Assembly: GCF_000702205.1 (NCBI RefSeq)
Contig: NZ_KL370871.1
Span: 248,001 to 312,000, forward strand
Length of the DNA stretch: 64,000 bases
Reading direction: 5' to 3'
Source of the DNA: Lachnospira multipara LB2003
GTDB taxonomy: Bacteria > Bacillota > Clostridia > Lachnospirales > Lachnospiraceae
Positions 19,318 to 27,664 of this stretch are shown here, piece by piece; positions within the stretch are counted from its first letter, which is position 1; each line of letters opens with the position of its first letter. The position numbers were made by a program, and so were the translations under genes. Under the pieces are notes generated by a model. That model ran no database searches. It had not been told where the DNA came from and was given only the letters and a program-made list of their open reading frames with translations.

Positions 19318-20089
19318 TTTTTCGTTCCTCCTTTAACTTTATATTTCTCTCTTTTAAAGTATTTGGAGGAATAATTACATTTATGCCTTTTTTTATAGCA
19401 TACTCAAAAACATCTAATGCAGTTGTATAATCACCACAAACATCATAAACTATTATTGCTTCGAGCTTTTCCAATTTATCTACAGTATATCTTATGGCCT
19501 TCTTTAAAAGCTTCAACTCATATTCATCTTTCATATAACCTTTTGTACTAAAACCAACAACCGAACATTCTTCCAAGCCATCTAAAAACCACTTAAAACT
19601 GTCTTCACTCGGAAATGTTATTGTCGGAATTACCACTGCATTTAATTCCGTAGTTAACCATATAGCAACTACCCTAGCTTTAAATATTCTATACTCATTA
19701 TCAATAGCAATCCCATCACCACACTCACTATAGTCTGGCGTAAAGAAAAATTTTACATTTTTAAACCTTTCTTTGAATTTTTTTAAAGTATTTTCGTCAT
19801 TGAAGTAAATTGCTTCAAACAAGCCATTTCTACCATCAATTGTATTATCATATTCAAACCATACAACTGCTGTATTTCTTGTTTTATAATATGTACTTTT
19901 TTGTGAATATAATGCCAAATAATCAGGATATACTTTTGTCCTACATACAATTTGTGGTAAATTTTTTTCACCACATTTAGAAGTCAGGTTAGTATATTTC
20001 AGATAATAAAGATTCATCAACTTCATATAATTTTTTTCTTCTTTTACTTTTTTACCTGTTTCTGAAACTATAATCTTATAGTATTTCAT
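19304..20089 (-). CDS. DUF4417 domain protein
   Basis: A 261-residue protein whose core, FFTPDYSEC, IAIDNEYRIFKAR, NAVVIPTITFP, GLEECSVVGFSTKG and AIIVYDVCG, follows the DUF4417 pattern found in phages, prophages and mobile islands of Firmicutes. The biochemical role of DUF4417 is not known. Here it leads a three-gene, overlapping cluster (DUF4417, toxin-like, immunity-like), which suggests it supports the toxin or is a relic of a prophage cargo locus. Ribosome site AAAGGAG. Confidence 0.7.
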   Translation of the reverse strand: MKYYKIIVSETGKKVKEEKNYMKLMNLYYLKYTNLTSKCGEKNLPQIVCRTKVYPDYLALYSQKSTYYKTRNTAVVWFEYDNTIDGRNGLFEAIYFNDENTLKKFKERFKNVKFFFTPDYSECGDGIAIDNEYRIFKARVVAIWLTTELNAVVIPTITFPSEDSFKWFLDGLEECSVVGFSTKGYMKDEYELKLLKKAIRYTVDKLEKLEAIIVYDVCGDYTTALDVFEYAIKKGINVIIPPNTLKERNIKLKEERKNAYK

Positions 20090-20108
20090 AAAAATCTCCT
20101 TTCTTATC

Positions 20109-20252
20109 GAGAAGATTTCATGATTTAAAATCTTCTCAGTAATTATTTATTGAATTATTACTGAGAATCTGGTAAACTCAACTTGCGAGGTAGTAGTCTA
20201 TCAGATTACTCATATTAAAGCACTGACAATTTATTTGTTACGTGCTTTTTTT
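20109..20252. repeat. Stack of four inverted repeats, possible structured RNA
   Basis: Between the XRE and DUF4417 genes lie four successive palindromes: 20109-20118/20128-20137 (10 bp perfect), 20133-20143/20157-20167 (11 bp perfect), 20166-20178/20195-20207 (13 bp, one mismatch, one G-T) and 20217-20223/20242-20248 (7 bp) followed by seven Ts on the plus strand. Arms of neighbouring hairpins overlap by a few bases, so they compete. The terminal T-run fits a plus-strand RNA of about 140 nt; alternatively the array is the leader of the DUF4417 operon or a recombination site. Confidence 0.5.
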
Positions 20253-20299
20253 AGTCAAGCTTAAACTCTAACTGATTTTATATCTGCCATTCATAATTT

Positions 20300-20629
20300 T
20301 CACTTTTTAATTTCATCGTTTCCTCCTGTATCTATTAATAATTTAATAATTTCCATTTTTTCTTCTTTGCTCATTTTTGAAGCATTTCTTTCAATTAAAG
20401 ACTTTGCAAATTCTAGATCTCTATCTATATCACCATCCAATAATTCATCTGTAGTTATTCCTAAAGCTTTTGCAATTTTCATTAAGTTTTCCTCTCTAGG
20501 CACTCTCTCTCCTTTAATATATCGTGAAATTGCAGACTCTGTAATTCCTGTATCTACTGATAGTTGTTTTTGTGTAATGCCCTGCTTTCTTAATATTTCC
20601 CCAATCTTATTAGTTATTACTCTTGACAT
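20300..20629 (-). CDS. XRE-family HTH transcriptional repressor
   Basis: A 109-residue Cro/CI-type regulator. The helix-turn-helix spans about residues 8-62 (ILRKQGITQKQLSVDTGITE, SAISRYIKGERVP, LGITTDELLDGD), followed by a short helical tail probably for dimerisation. It has a strong promoter and AAGGAGG ribosome site. ACGTTATA (20701) and TATAACGT (20754) in the AT-rich stretch upstream may be its operators. It probably controls the DUF4417/toxin module downstream and itself. Confidence 0.85.
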   Translation of the reverse strand: MSRVITNKIGEILRKQGITQKQLSVDTGITESAISRYIKGERVPREENLMKIAKALGITTDELLDGDIDRDLEFAKSLIERNASKMSKEEKMEIIKLLIDTGGNDEIKK

Positions 20630-20670
20630 TATACGTCCTCCTTAGAAGAATTTAATTTTCTTCTTTTAAC

Positions 20671-20699
20671 AAGATATCATCAAATTATAATTTTGTCAA
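20671..20699 (-). promoter_or_regulatory. Promoter of the XRE repressor gene
   Basis: Perfect TTGACA (20694-20699), 17-base spacer and TATCTT (20671-20676) on the minus strand, about 40 bases before the ATG. The adjoining inverted pair of ACGTTATA sequences is a candidate operator. A second TTGACA at 20767 faces the plus strand but leads only to the HigA terminator. Confidence 0.7.
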
Positions 20700-20856
20700 C
20701 ACGTTATATATATATTGTATTTAATTCATTAATTTTAAACTAGATATAGCGTTTATAACGTATTACTTGACATTTTAAAATTTATAACTTTTATATTATA
20801 ACATATTTAATTAACCTTTGCCAAATTTTAATTTTTTTGATTTTTAATAAATATAA

Positions 20857-20886
20857 AATAAAAGCACCTGCCATGTTGACAGATGC
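20857..20886 (-). terminator. Rho-independent terminator of the higBA operon
   Basis: A 9-bp stem (GCATCTGTC/GGCAGGTGC, with two G-T pairs) followed by TTTTATTTT on the minus strand, 24 bases after the HigA stop. Confidence 0.75.
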
Positions 20887-20909
20887 CTTTAACCAAATCA
20901 TTATCAATA

Positions 20910-21989
20910 CTATGCCCACTCGTATCTTGGTCGAGCCTTCCAAGGAATTATTTCATCCTTCATAAGCCTACCTTGGACAATATAATTTTTCACATTCTGT
21001 GTGCTTGCAAATCGCTCAATCTCACTTGCTCTTTTATATCCCTCTGCAGCCACAAATTTCTTGTATGCCTTTGAATCAATTAAGAACTCGCCTGCCATAC
21101 TATCAGCCTTTGCTTCAACTTCTCCTGAAACCGAATCAAAATCAATGAATTCATGTTTTGTGTCGCCATTTAAAATATGGGCAATTTCATGAAACAACGT
21201 AAACCAAAAGATATCAGCAAACTTTTGTCTCAATGTCATACATAGAATTAATGCCCCATCTTCTGTTTTCTTAATAAAGCCCTGCACCGGCGCACCAGTA
21301 AAGTTTGGAACAATTCTAAAAGCAATTCCACATTCAGAAAAAATAGCAGTCAATTTCTTCTGAATTTGATTTGCCCTCATGAACATTACCTGTTTAATAT
21401 CAGGTATCATCTCTCTTAGCTTTTCCGTGTCTACTTCATCTGCTATTTCGATGTTCTTTGTAAGAAGCTCACACATTCTTTGCCATGCAAATAGTACATA
21501 CGGATCTACATTTTTATTTTGAGCACGGTAAGCAGCTGCATATGAAATTTTTGGAGTATCGAGCAGATTACTAATACCAAAAATCATCCGAAAATCCAGC
21601 ACCATTGCGGCAGGATTCGTTTCTTTATCAAGCCATCCAAAAGACGTCCAAACTTCTATAACTTCCTTAAGATTTTTCAGAACGCCTAATTCGGCTTCAG
21701 TGATATTATTCACTTCCTCAAACTCAAGTAATTCACGGTCGTAGTTTGCTTGAAGATTCATCCAAAAAGATGTCTCAATTCCCAAAGCATACTCTAACTT
21801 TCTTGCAAAAGCAGCTGATATGCCCTTCTGTCCATGAATAACTGTACTGATATGCTTTTCAGTCATTCCAGTTCTGACAGCAAGTTCCCTTTGCGACATC
21901 TCCCTGTCTTCAAGTACTTCCGCTAATGTCTCTCCCGGATGAATAATATAATCACGGGATAATCCAACTAAATTTTTTTCCTTTACCAT
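20910..21989 (-). CDS. higA: HigA-type antitoxin with ImmA/IrrE metallopeptidase domain
   Basis: A 359-residue antitoxin. The N-terminal third is a HigA/VapI HTH (HPGETLAEVLEDREMSQREL, MTEKHISTVIHGQKG). The C-terminal part is an ImmA/IrrE-like domain with zinc motif FHEIAHILNG and a downstream EVEAKADSMAGEFL. In this long HigA class the peptidase-like domain follows the DNA-binding one. It neutralises HigB and represses the operon. The start is the ATG at 21989; a TTG three codons upstream is too close to the GGGG ribosome site. It overlaps the toxin gene by 38 bases, so the two are coupled. Confidence 0.88.
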   Translation of the reverse strand: MVKEKNLVGLSRDYIIHPGETLAEVLEDREMSQRELAVRTGMTEKHISTVIHGQKGISAAFARKLEYALGIETSFWMNLQANYDRELLEFEEVNNITEAELGVLKNLKEVIEVWTSFGWLDKETNPAAMVLDFRMIFGISNLLDTPKISYAAAYRAQNKNVDPYVLFAWQRMCELLTKNIEIADEVDTEKLREMIPDIKQVMFMRANQIQKKLTAIFSECGIAFRIVPNFTGAPVQGFIKKTEDGALILCMTLRQKFADIFWFTLFHEIAHILNGDTKHEFIDFDSVSGEVEAKADSMAGEFLIDSKAYKKFVAAEGYKRASEIERFASTQNVKNYIVQGRLMKDEIIPWKARPRYEWA

Positions 21990-22326
21990 GATAATCAATC
22001 ACCCCTTCGATAATTAGTGTGTCGCAACTCTTAAGGCTTTCTGCACTTAAATCTTTTGCTTTTGGTTTAACAATCAAGCGATAGTTTGCGGAAACCCTTA
22101 ATGAATATGACCCCTTTCGGTCGCCCTCCAAGGATTCCATTTTTCCTATTCCAGATTGTCGAAGTGCTGAAAACGAGGTAAACGCAACAATTTGATTATA
22201 TCGTTTCTTAACAGCCTTCGTTAATTCTGCACCGATTTCCTTTTTCATTAAGTTTTTAGAATTACGAACATCATTCAAATCGTCAAATAGTTCTTTGACC
22301 TCATTATCTTCATACTCAACGTTCAG
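21952..22326 (-). CDS. higB: HigB/RelE-family mRNA interferase toxin (non-ATG start)
   Basis: A RelE-superfamily toxin that cuts mRNA on the ribosome. Family features are AFTSFSALRQSG, GDRKGSYSLRVSANYRLIVKP and the closing IIEGVIDYHGK. There is no ATG: a TTG at 22278 would give 108 residues but lose the first helix. A perfect anti-16S site GGAGGTGATC precedes an in-frame CTG at 22326, which gives 124 residues with a family-like N-terminus (NVEYEDNEVKELFDDL). I prefer 22326. Together with higA it forms a toxin-antitoxin operon under a palindromic operator. Confidence 0.78.
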   Translation of the reverse strand: MNVEYEDNEVKELFDDLNDVRNSKNLMKKEIGAELTKAVKKRYNQIVAFTSFSALRQSGIGKMESLEGDRKGSYSLRVSANYRLIVKPKAKDLSAESLKSCDTLIIEGVIDYHGKGKKFSWIIP

Positions 22327-22350
22327 AACAGGATCACCTCCCTGTTAAAA

Positions 22351-22369
22351 ACTTACCTTTTAGGTAAGT
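22351..22369. promoter_or_regulatory. 19-bp perfect palindrome, higBA operator
   Basis: ACTTACCT and AGGTAAGT around three bases, located directly downstream of the -10 box, in the position expected for autorepression by HigA or the HigBA complex. Binding itself is inferred. Confidence 0.65.
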
Positions 22370-22371
22370 AT

Positions 22372-22399
22372 ATTATAGCATTTCTAAATGAAATGTCAA
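22372..22399 (-). promoter_or_regulatory. Promoter of the higBA operon
   Basis: Perfect TTGACA (22394-22399), 16-base spacer and perfect TATAAT (22372-22377) on the minus strand, with the palindromic operator at the start of transcription. Confidence 0.85.
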
Positions 22400-22428
22400 C
22401 GCTTTTTTGAAGATAATACACCAACAAT

Positions 22429-22563
22429 CTACAGAACCAACAGGCTGCGCTCATCATAAACACTCCCCTGCAGCTCCATCTGATTGCGGATGCACCGATC
22501 AAAAGCCATGATTGCAGCTACAATACCAAAAGAGGCCAATTTACTGATATAGTAAATCGGTCT
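22429..22563 (-). pseudogene. Short gene remnant, unknown origin
   Basis: An open frame of 44 codons without a proper start reads YYISKLASFGIVAAIMAF, then DRCIRNQMELQGSVYDERS before a stop. The composition is protein-like and richer in GC than its surroundings, suggesting the C-terminal end of a lost gene. I do not recognise the family. The first 30 bases coincide with the hairpin that probably ends the MazG transcript. Confidence 0.3.
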
Positions 22564-22565
22564 CT
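22531..22565 (-). terminator. Terminator downstream of the MazG-like gene
   Basis: A 15-bp stem with one mismatch and one G-T pair (AGAGACCGATTTACT with AGTAAATTGGCCTCT, loop of five), followed by a short TTTT on the minus strand. Weak T-run, so a moderate call. Confidence 0.5.
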
Positions 22566-22595
22566 ATAAAATTTAATTATTCTATTATACTCTTC

Positions 22596-22916
22596 TTAAA
22601 GTTGGTCGTACTTTAAAGCCTTACCCTTAGCTTTCTCAACTGGGTATTTAGCTTCGTTCTGTGTCATCTTCATATTTACGATTTCATCTGCATCAAGACC
22701 TAACTTATCTAGTAACTGCTGGCTACATATAAGTACGTCTGCAAGTTCTTCTTTAACGCTTTGCAAATCGTAGTTATCGTTATCCCATTGAAAACACTCT
22801 AGAAGCTCTGCTGCCTCAATGACAACTGACTTTGCTAAGTTAGCAGGTGCGTGGAACTGATCCCAATCGCGGTCCTCTGAAAATTTTCTAATACGGTTAA
22901 TTGTTTCTTGGTTCAT
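22596..22916 (-). CDS. MazG-like nucleotide pyrophosphohydrolase
   Basis: A 106-residue single-domain all-alpha NTP-PPase. The metal-binding pattern is clear: EAAELLECFQW in helix 2 and KEELADVLICSQ in helix 3, matching ExxE and ExxD. Such proteins hydrolyse (d)NTPs or modified nucleotides to monophosphates. The short MazG/iMazG form is common in Firmicutes and is often found next to toxin-antitoxin or defence genes, as here. Ribosome site AAAGGAG. Confidence 0.88.
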   Translation of the reverse strand: MNQETINRIRKFSEDRDWDQFHAPANLAKSVVIEAAELLECFQWDNDNYDLQSVKEELADVLICSQQLLDKLGLDADEIVNMKMTQNEAKYPVEKAKGKALKYDQL

Positions 22917-22987
22917 TTTAAACTCCTTTATAAGAATATAAAGAACCTACATCAACTATTAGTTAATGTAAGTTCTTGCTTACTATT

Positions 22988-24853
22988 CTATTTTAGACAC
23001 TCTCTTAAATAATTAGCTAAGTTCTTGTCAGTACAATAAACATAACAACCCTTCATTCCTCGTGTCATAAGGGTTCTGTAGGTATTTTTTATAATCTCAT
23101 CTGCCTCAGATAAAGCTTTCTCTGGATTCTCCTTATAGAGCTTTTTAATACCCTTAAGAGATTGGTCAGTTGTGGCTCTCTTGGTAAAATCTGTGACTAT
23201 GTGCCCATTTTCATAACGCATATCATCACCAATAATTACGCCAACATAATCAAACTCAAGTCCCTGTGAAGTATGAATACAACCTACTTCATTAACTGAA
23301 GTGTCTGAAAGGGCAAATGGCTGAGAATCCGATAGATTCCAGCTCATCTCAAAATCGCCAATCTTGATATCATGCACGTTAGTATCTGCTTTACCATCTT
23401 TTAGCCATTCCCAACAATAGCCTGCAACCATACGAGCTCTATTGTGAGAATTTAAGTTCTTTTCTATGATAATATCTCTTACTTCATTAGGATCATCAAC
23501 GATTTGTATATCATACTCAATATCTTTCAAATCATGATTTGCTGTCTCTCTAATTTCTAGCACATCATCTAGCCAAGCAAGATAGCCATCTGAACCATTA
23601 CATCTAAACTGAGACAACAATTCCATTTCAAGAATTTCAGAATCTTCTTCGTCTGCCCATTTCTTGATTTCACCAATAGAACCAATATCACTTAAAGTAA
23701 CTCTCTGACTTTCATCTATAAAGAAAACGCTACATAAACTTGCATTTATAATTTCTTTAATCTGGTTCTCTCCCTTGTTATGGAATAAACCAGACTTCTC
23801 ATTAAGTCTATGGGCTTCGTCGCTAAGAATAACATCGATTACATTTTTATCAACATCAACATAAGAACCTGAACCCTTAAACATATTATTAATACTTGAT
23901 TTCTTAAAGCCTGTAAGTTTCTTAGAATAAACTTCTCTAGGCGCACTATTCTTAGAGGTATACTGAACAAACATACCTTCATTAGTTAGCTTTGCAAGCA
24001 AATTAATGGCTACAACAGTTTTTCCTGTGCCTGGACCACCCTTTACAACCACCGTACGTTTCTTTAAATCTGTCATACACTGCTTAGCCACCCTTAAGAT
24101 TTCCTCATACACAACTTTTTGCTCATCAAGCATAACAAATTCCTGATTGCCCTTTAACATACTATTTATCGTATCCTGAAGGCTTTTAGATGGTCTTATA
24201 CGTCCATTATCTATGTCGTATAGGACTTCTTTATTATCCCCTATCTTAACAGATTTTTTGATGAATTCTCTTAATTTATAGACTTCACCTCGACCAAAAA
24301 TCGGAGCATCCTCAACGTATTCTTTATATTGATTTTCCTCTAATTTTTCTGGATTGGATTTTCTATAATTATGCATAAATGCGCATGGATGAAGAATTAT
24401 GTTACCTTCCTGCACATTTTGATTATAATCATAAATCATAGCTGCATATGACCAAGCCTGATATGATGGATGAACTACCTTTCTTATGGCGCCTCCTGTA
24501 AAGGTCTCAACTAAAGCATCCTGCCCATTTACTGTATCTACCTTGTCCCACTGCTTTAACTCTATAATAATTACATTAGGATCTTTCTTCTCACCATATC
24601 CTGATATAATAAAATCAACTCTCTTTGAAGTTTGTGGAATATTATATTCTATAGCAATACCTGAGTTTTCTGGAATTGTGTCATCATTAAGCACTTTATA
24701 CATGTATTCTAATGAATTCTCCCAAGAACGAAATTCATTACGAGCTGTTTTTTTATGCATCTTGTTATAAATTGTCTCTTCAATTTCTTCTGCTATAGAG
24801 TCTTCTTCTACAGACCTTAAAAAATCTTTCTTTAAGCCAGAATAAACTAACAT
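22988..24853 (-). CDS. DUF2075 superfamily 1 helicase with N-terminal nuclease-like domain
   Basis: A 621-residue protein. Residues 40-110 resemble a PD-(D/E)XK core, with KRVDFIISG, then VIIIELKQWDKV. The ATPase follows: Walker A VVVKGGPGTGKTVVA near 270, VILSDEAHRLNEKSG, VFFIDESQRVTL, QFRCNGSDGYL, HTSQGLEFDYVGVI and YRTLMTRGMKGCYVYC at the end. This is the DUF2075 (Schlafen-like helicase) architecture, found in restriction-linked and stand-alone defence genes. Start supported by AAGGGAGG. It follows an SbcC/SbcD pair and leads into no further gene of the same type. Confidence 0.88.
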   Translation of the reverse strand: MLVYSGLKKDFLRSVEEDSIAEEIEETIYNKMHKKTARNEFRSWENSLEYMYKVLNDDTIPENSGIAIEYNIPQTSKRVDFIISGYGEKKDPNVIIIELKQWDKVDTVNGQDALVETFTGGAIRKVVHPSYQAWSYAAMIYDYNQNVQEGNIILHPCAFMHNYRKSNPEKLEENQYKEYVEDAPIFGRGEVYKLREFIKKSVKIGDNKEVLYDIDNGRIRPSKSLQDTINSMLKGNQEFVMLDEQKVVYEEILRVAKQCMTDLKKRTVVVKGGPGTGKTVVAINLLAKLTNEGMFVQYTSKNSAPREVYSKKLTGFKKSSINNMFKGSGSYVDVDKNVIDVILSDEAHRLNEKSGLFHNKGENQIKEIINASLCSVFFIDESQRVTLSDIGSIGEIKKWADEEDSEILEMELLSQFRCNGSDGYLAWLDDVLEIRETANHDLKDIEYDIQIVDDPNEVRDIIIEKNLNSHNRARMVAGYCWEWLKDGKADTNVHDIKIGDFEMSWNLSDSQPFALSDTSVNEVGCIHTSQGLEFDYVGVIIGDDMRYENGHIVTDFTKRATTDQSLKGIKKLYKENPEKALSEADEIIKNTYRTLMTRGMKGCYVYCTDKNLANYLRECLK

Positions 24854-25020
24854 ATATCCTCCCTTAGGTCTTTATTCTTTTTCATTTTTTTAAACATAAG
24901 CAAACTTTTTTTATTATTTAATAGTGTTCTATTTCTAGTCGCCTTTTTATCATAACTCTCAGACGAATCATAAACAATCCTTCTATCCTTATATTTTACT
25001 GATTTACATATAATTACAGC
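24847..25020 (-). other. Small open frame without a standard start, upstream of the DUF2075 gene
   Basis: A frame of about 58 codons stays open through AT-rich DNA and ends TGTTAG across the DUF2075 start codon. It reads SVKYKDRRIVYDSSESYDKK and ends in a Lys-rich tail. No ATG, GTG or TTG is available near its beginning. The length is unusual for chance at this base composition, but it may be a decayed gene. Low confidence. Confidence 0.2.
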
Positions 25021-25036
25021 CTCGTAAATTATATAA

Positions 25037-27664
25037 TTACTTCTCTATCACTCTACTATCATGACAAGTAAAATATATAATCTGATATTTTTCTGATATC
25101 TTCTTTAAGAAATTCTTACCACCTTGAATCTTATCTTCATCAAGATTTACAAAAGGATCATCAAATATTAAAAATGGCTTTTCCTGAGTATACATTGCAT
25201 CTATCATAGCAAGTCGTCTGCATAATCCAACCATGTCACTATAACCCGCACTTAAATGTGCAATATTATGAGACGTGCCCTGTTCTATAAGTTGAATCTC
25301 AAGTTTAGCATCAATTTCATATTTCTTACTATCATCATCAGTTAATATTGAATAATAACTATCAAAAGCTTCCTTAATTGGATTAGAGTATTTCTTAAGA
25401 TAGTTTTGTTTTGCTTCTTCCAAATACTTTTCAGTAGATCTTAAAATTTCATCTCTAAATATGTTCTCTTTATATAGTTCTGTTTTACTTTCTAGTTCTA
25501 GTTCTTTTTTTTCAATTTCATCAAGCTTTTCAGATAATTCATCACTAGTTTTTTGATATACATGTAGACTATTTATAAGTGCATCTCTTTTTTCATATAA
25601 AGCATTATTTTGATTTGCATATTCCTGTACCTTTTCTGCAGCATTTGCATCTACTGTCATTAAAGCCTCCATATCATTTACTTCTTCGAAACTATGTAAT
25701 TCTTCTCTTTTTTCAATTACTCTCTTTTCAATTTCATTGTATTTTATAATATTCTTTTCTAATCTATAAAGTTCATCAACATAATTCTGATTCAACTCTA
25801 GATTTAAATTATATTCATCATTAAAAGAAAGCAATTCATTTTTTATATTATCTAACGATTGCTTATTATTCTCATATCTTAACTGTTTATCATTTAATCG
25901 ATTGTATTCTGTACAATCTGATTTTAAAGAATACAATGTCTTCTCGAATAAATCCTCAGAAATATCATTATAATAATTACTCAATTTTCTAACAATATTT
26001 TTCCCTAATTCAAGATTATCATCATTAACGATACTGTTTTCCTGTCCTTTTCTATTCTTAAAAGACTGGTACTGAATTAGTTCTCTATTAACTTCATCTA
26101 ATGCATGTGTTATTGAGTCATCTGTATAAAACTCACCATAGTTAAACTCTGATAAAAATGCTCTCACCTTAGCATCTAACTTTTCAATTGTTTCGTTAGC
26201 AGTATTTATTTCTAAATTTAAATTTGCAATCTTTGTTTCTAACGCATCATTATTTTTGTTAGATGATAATACAAATCCTAACACAGCCATTACAACAGCA
26301 AAAGCACCTGATACAAGGCCTACAATTGGTAATTTAATAACAGCTAAAGAAATAATAGCAACTACAATTGCAACTGCTGCTATGCCCCATAACATATAGG
26401 ATATAGAATTCTTTTTATTACTCTTTGTATTATTGTAAGCAGTAACTTCAGCATTCTTGTTAGATACATTACTTTTTAAGCTTTTAACGTCTTCCCAGTT
26501 ACGCATCAATCCTTCAACCTCAGAAGTTTCTGGTAGTCGTTCTTTATACTTAGCCTTTAGTTGTTCCCATTTAATATTTTCTTCGCTTGATAATACACTA
26601 TTATATTTTAATGCACTTACCTCATTGTATTTTTTTATATCAGATTCGATTTCTTCAAGCTCTATATTTGATGGTACTCCATTAACAAATAATGCCTTAA
26701 GTTTTTCTAAGTTTCCTGCTTCTATTGAAGTTAACTTCATTTCTTCTAATGACTTATTCTTATATTTGTAATCATTAGCCTTATTTATTTCCTCATTAAG
26801 TTTTGAAAGCTCCAACTTTTTATCTGGAATACTTTTCTTTAGCTCTTCTAATTCACTTTCTTCTAAACTAATATCTTTCTGTTTTCTTTCATACTCTTTC
26901 TTTTTATCAGCATTATTAATAACTTCTTGAATCTTCTTTTGTTTCTCACCTATTTCATTTATCTTCTCTTCTATTGCTAATTTATTAATCTTCGTAGCTT
27001 TGATATTTTCATTAACTTCATTTAGTTCAGATTCAATTCTTTCTTTTTTAGAAATTTCTACTTTTAAGAAACTTATCTCATCTTTAAGTTTAGGTAAAAC
27101 AGAATTTTTATTATATGATAACGAATTATACTCATCCTTAATCTTTTGAATTATTTTTTCAAAATTAGATAAATCACTTGTTACTTCTGCTTTATCAGTT
27201 AATTTTGCCGACATATCCGGTTTTACTTCTAACTGACAATCCTGTTGTCCAACAAAGACTGTATTTTTAAATGCTTCTAAATCAATACCAAATAATTCTT
27301 CACCTATATTATCTTTTAATTTTTTTATCTCTAATTTAGTATCTGCATTAATGAGCTTATATGTATCAGCGCTTTTTTTCTCTCCAAAATTTCTCTCTAT
27401 TGTATAGGTATTGCCATTTTCTTCAAATGTTAATTGTCCACCATAAACCCCTGCTTGCCATGGTTTATAAATAAACCTCTCTTTAGCTATATTGTCACGT
27501 TTAGTTTCATTTTCAAATCCGTAAAACATAACCTTAATAAAACTAGCTAATGTAGTTTTTCCCCAGCCATTCTCTTCATTTATACAATTTATATTTTTAT
27601 CAAAATCTATTGTTACATCCGATAATTTACCAAAATTTTCTATATGACATCTTATTAAATGCAT
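25037..27664 (-). CDS. SbcC/Rad50-like ATPase of the YhaN type
   Basis: An 875-residue SMC-like ATPase. N-terminal half-ATPase: NGWGKTTLASFIKVMFYGF and Q-loop FVGQQDCQLE. Two long coiled coils follow, and between them, at about 420-470, a hydrophobic segment SYMLWGIAAVAIVVAIISLA with a second helix close behind. The C-terminal half has signature HLSAGYSDMVGLCRRLAMID, Walker B FLIFDDPFVNLDED and CHDSR. There is no CxxC zinc hook; instead two membrane helices are present, as in Bacillus YhaN. It should partner the Mre11-like nuclease encoded just upstream in DNA-end processing. The start overlaps the partner's stop by ten bases. Confidence 0.88.
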   Translation of the reverse strand: MHLIRCHIENFGKLSDVTIDFDKNINCINEENGWGKTTLASFIKVMFYGFENETKRDNIAKERFIYKPWQAGVYGGQLTFEENGNTYTIERNFGEKKSADTYKLINADTKLEIKKLKDNIGEELFGIDLEAFKNTVFVGQQDCQLEVKPDMSAKLTDKAEVTSDLSNFEKIIQKIKDEYNSLSYNKNSVLPKLKDEISFLKVEISKKERIESELNEVNENIKATKINKLAIEEKINEIGEKQKKIQEVINNADKKKEYERKQKDISLEESELEELKKSIPDKKLELSKLNEEINKANDYKYKNKSLEEMKLTSIEAGNLEKLKALFVNGVPSNIELEEIESDIKKYNEVSALKYNSVLSSEENIKWEQLKAKYKERLPETSEVEGLMRNWEDVKSLKSNVSNKNAEVTAYNNTKSNKKNSISYMLWGIAAVAIVVAIISLAVIKLPIVGLVSGAFAVVMAVLGFVLSSNKNNDALETKIANLNLEINTANETIEKLDAKVRAFLSEFNYGEFYTDDSITHALDEVNRELIQYQSFKNRKGQENSIVNDDNLELGKNIVRKLSNYYNDISEDLFEKTLYSLKSDCTEYNRLNDKQLRYENNKQSLDNIKNELLSFNDEYNLNLELNQNYVDELYRLEKNIIKYNEIEKRVIEKREELHSFEEVNDMEALMTVDANAAEKVQEYANQNNALYEKRDALINSLHVYQKTSDELSEKLDEIEKKELELESKTELYKENIFRDEILRSTEKYLEEAKQNYLKKYSNPIKEAFDSYYSILTDDDSKKYEIDAKLEIQLIEQGTSHNIAHLSAGYSDMVGLCRRLAMIDAMYTQEKPFLIFDDPFVNLDEDKIQGGKNFLKKISEKYQIIYFTCHDSRVIEK

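Noticed and set aside
20767-20800. Plus-strand promoter driving a gene at 20.8-21 kb
   Set aside because: TTGACA has only a poor -10, and no plus-strand gene follows before the minus-strand terminator.
25037-27664. Classical SbcC with zinc hook
   Set aside because: No CxxC between the coiled coils; membrane helices instead, so YhaN type is preferred.
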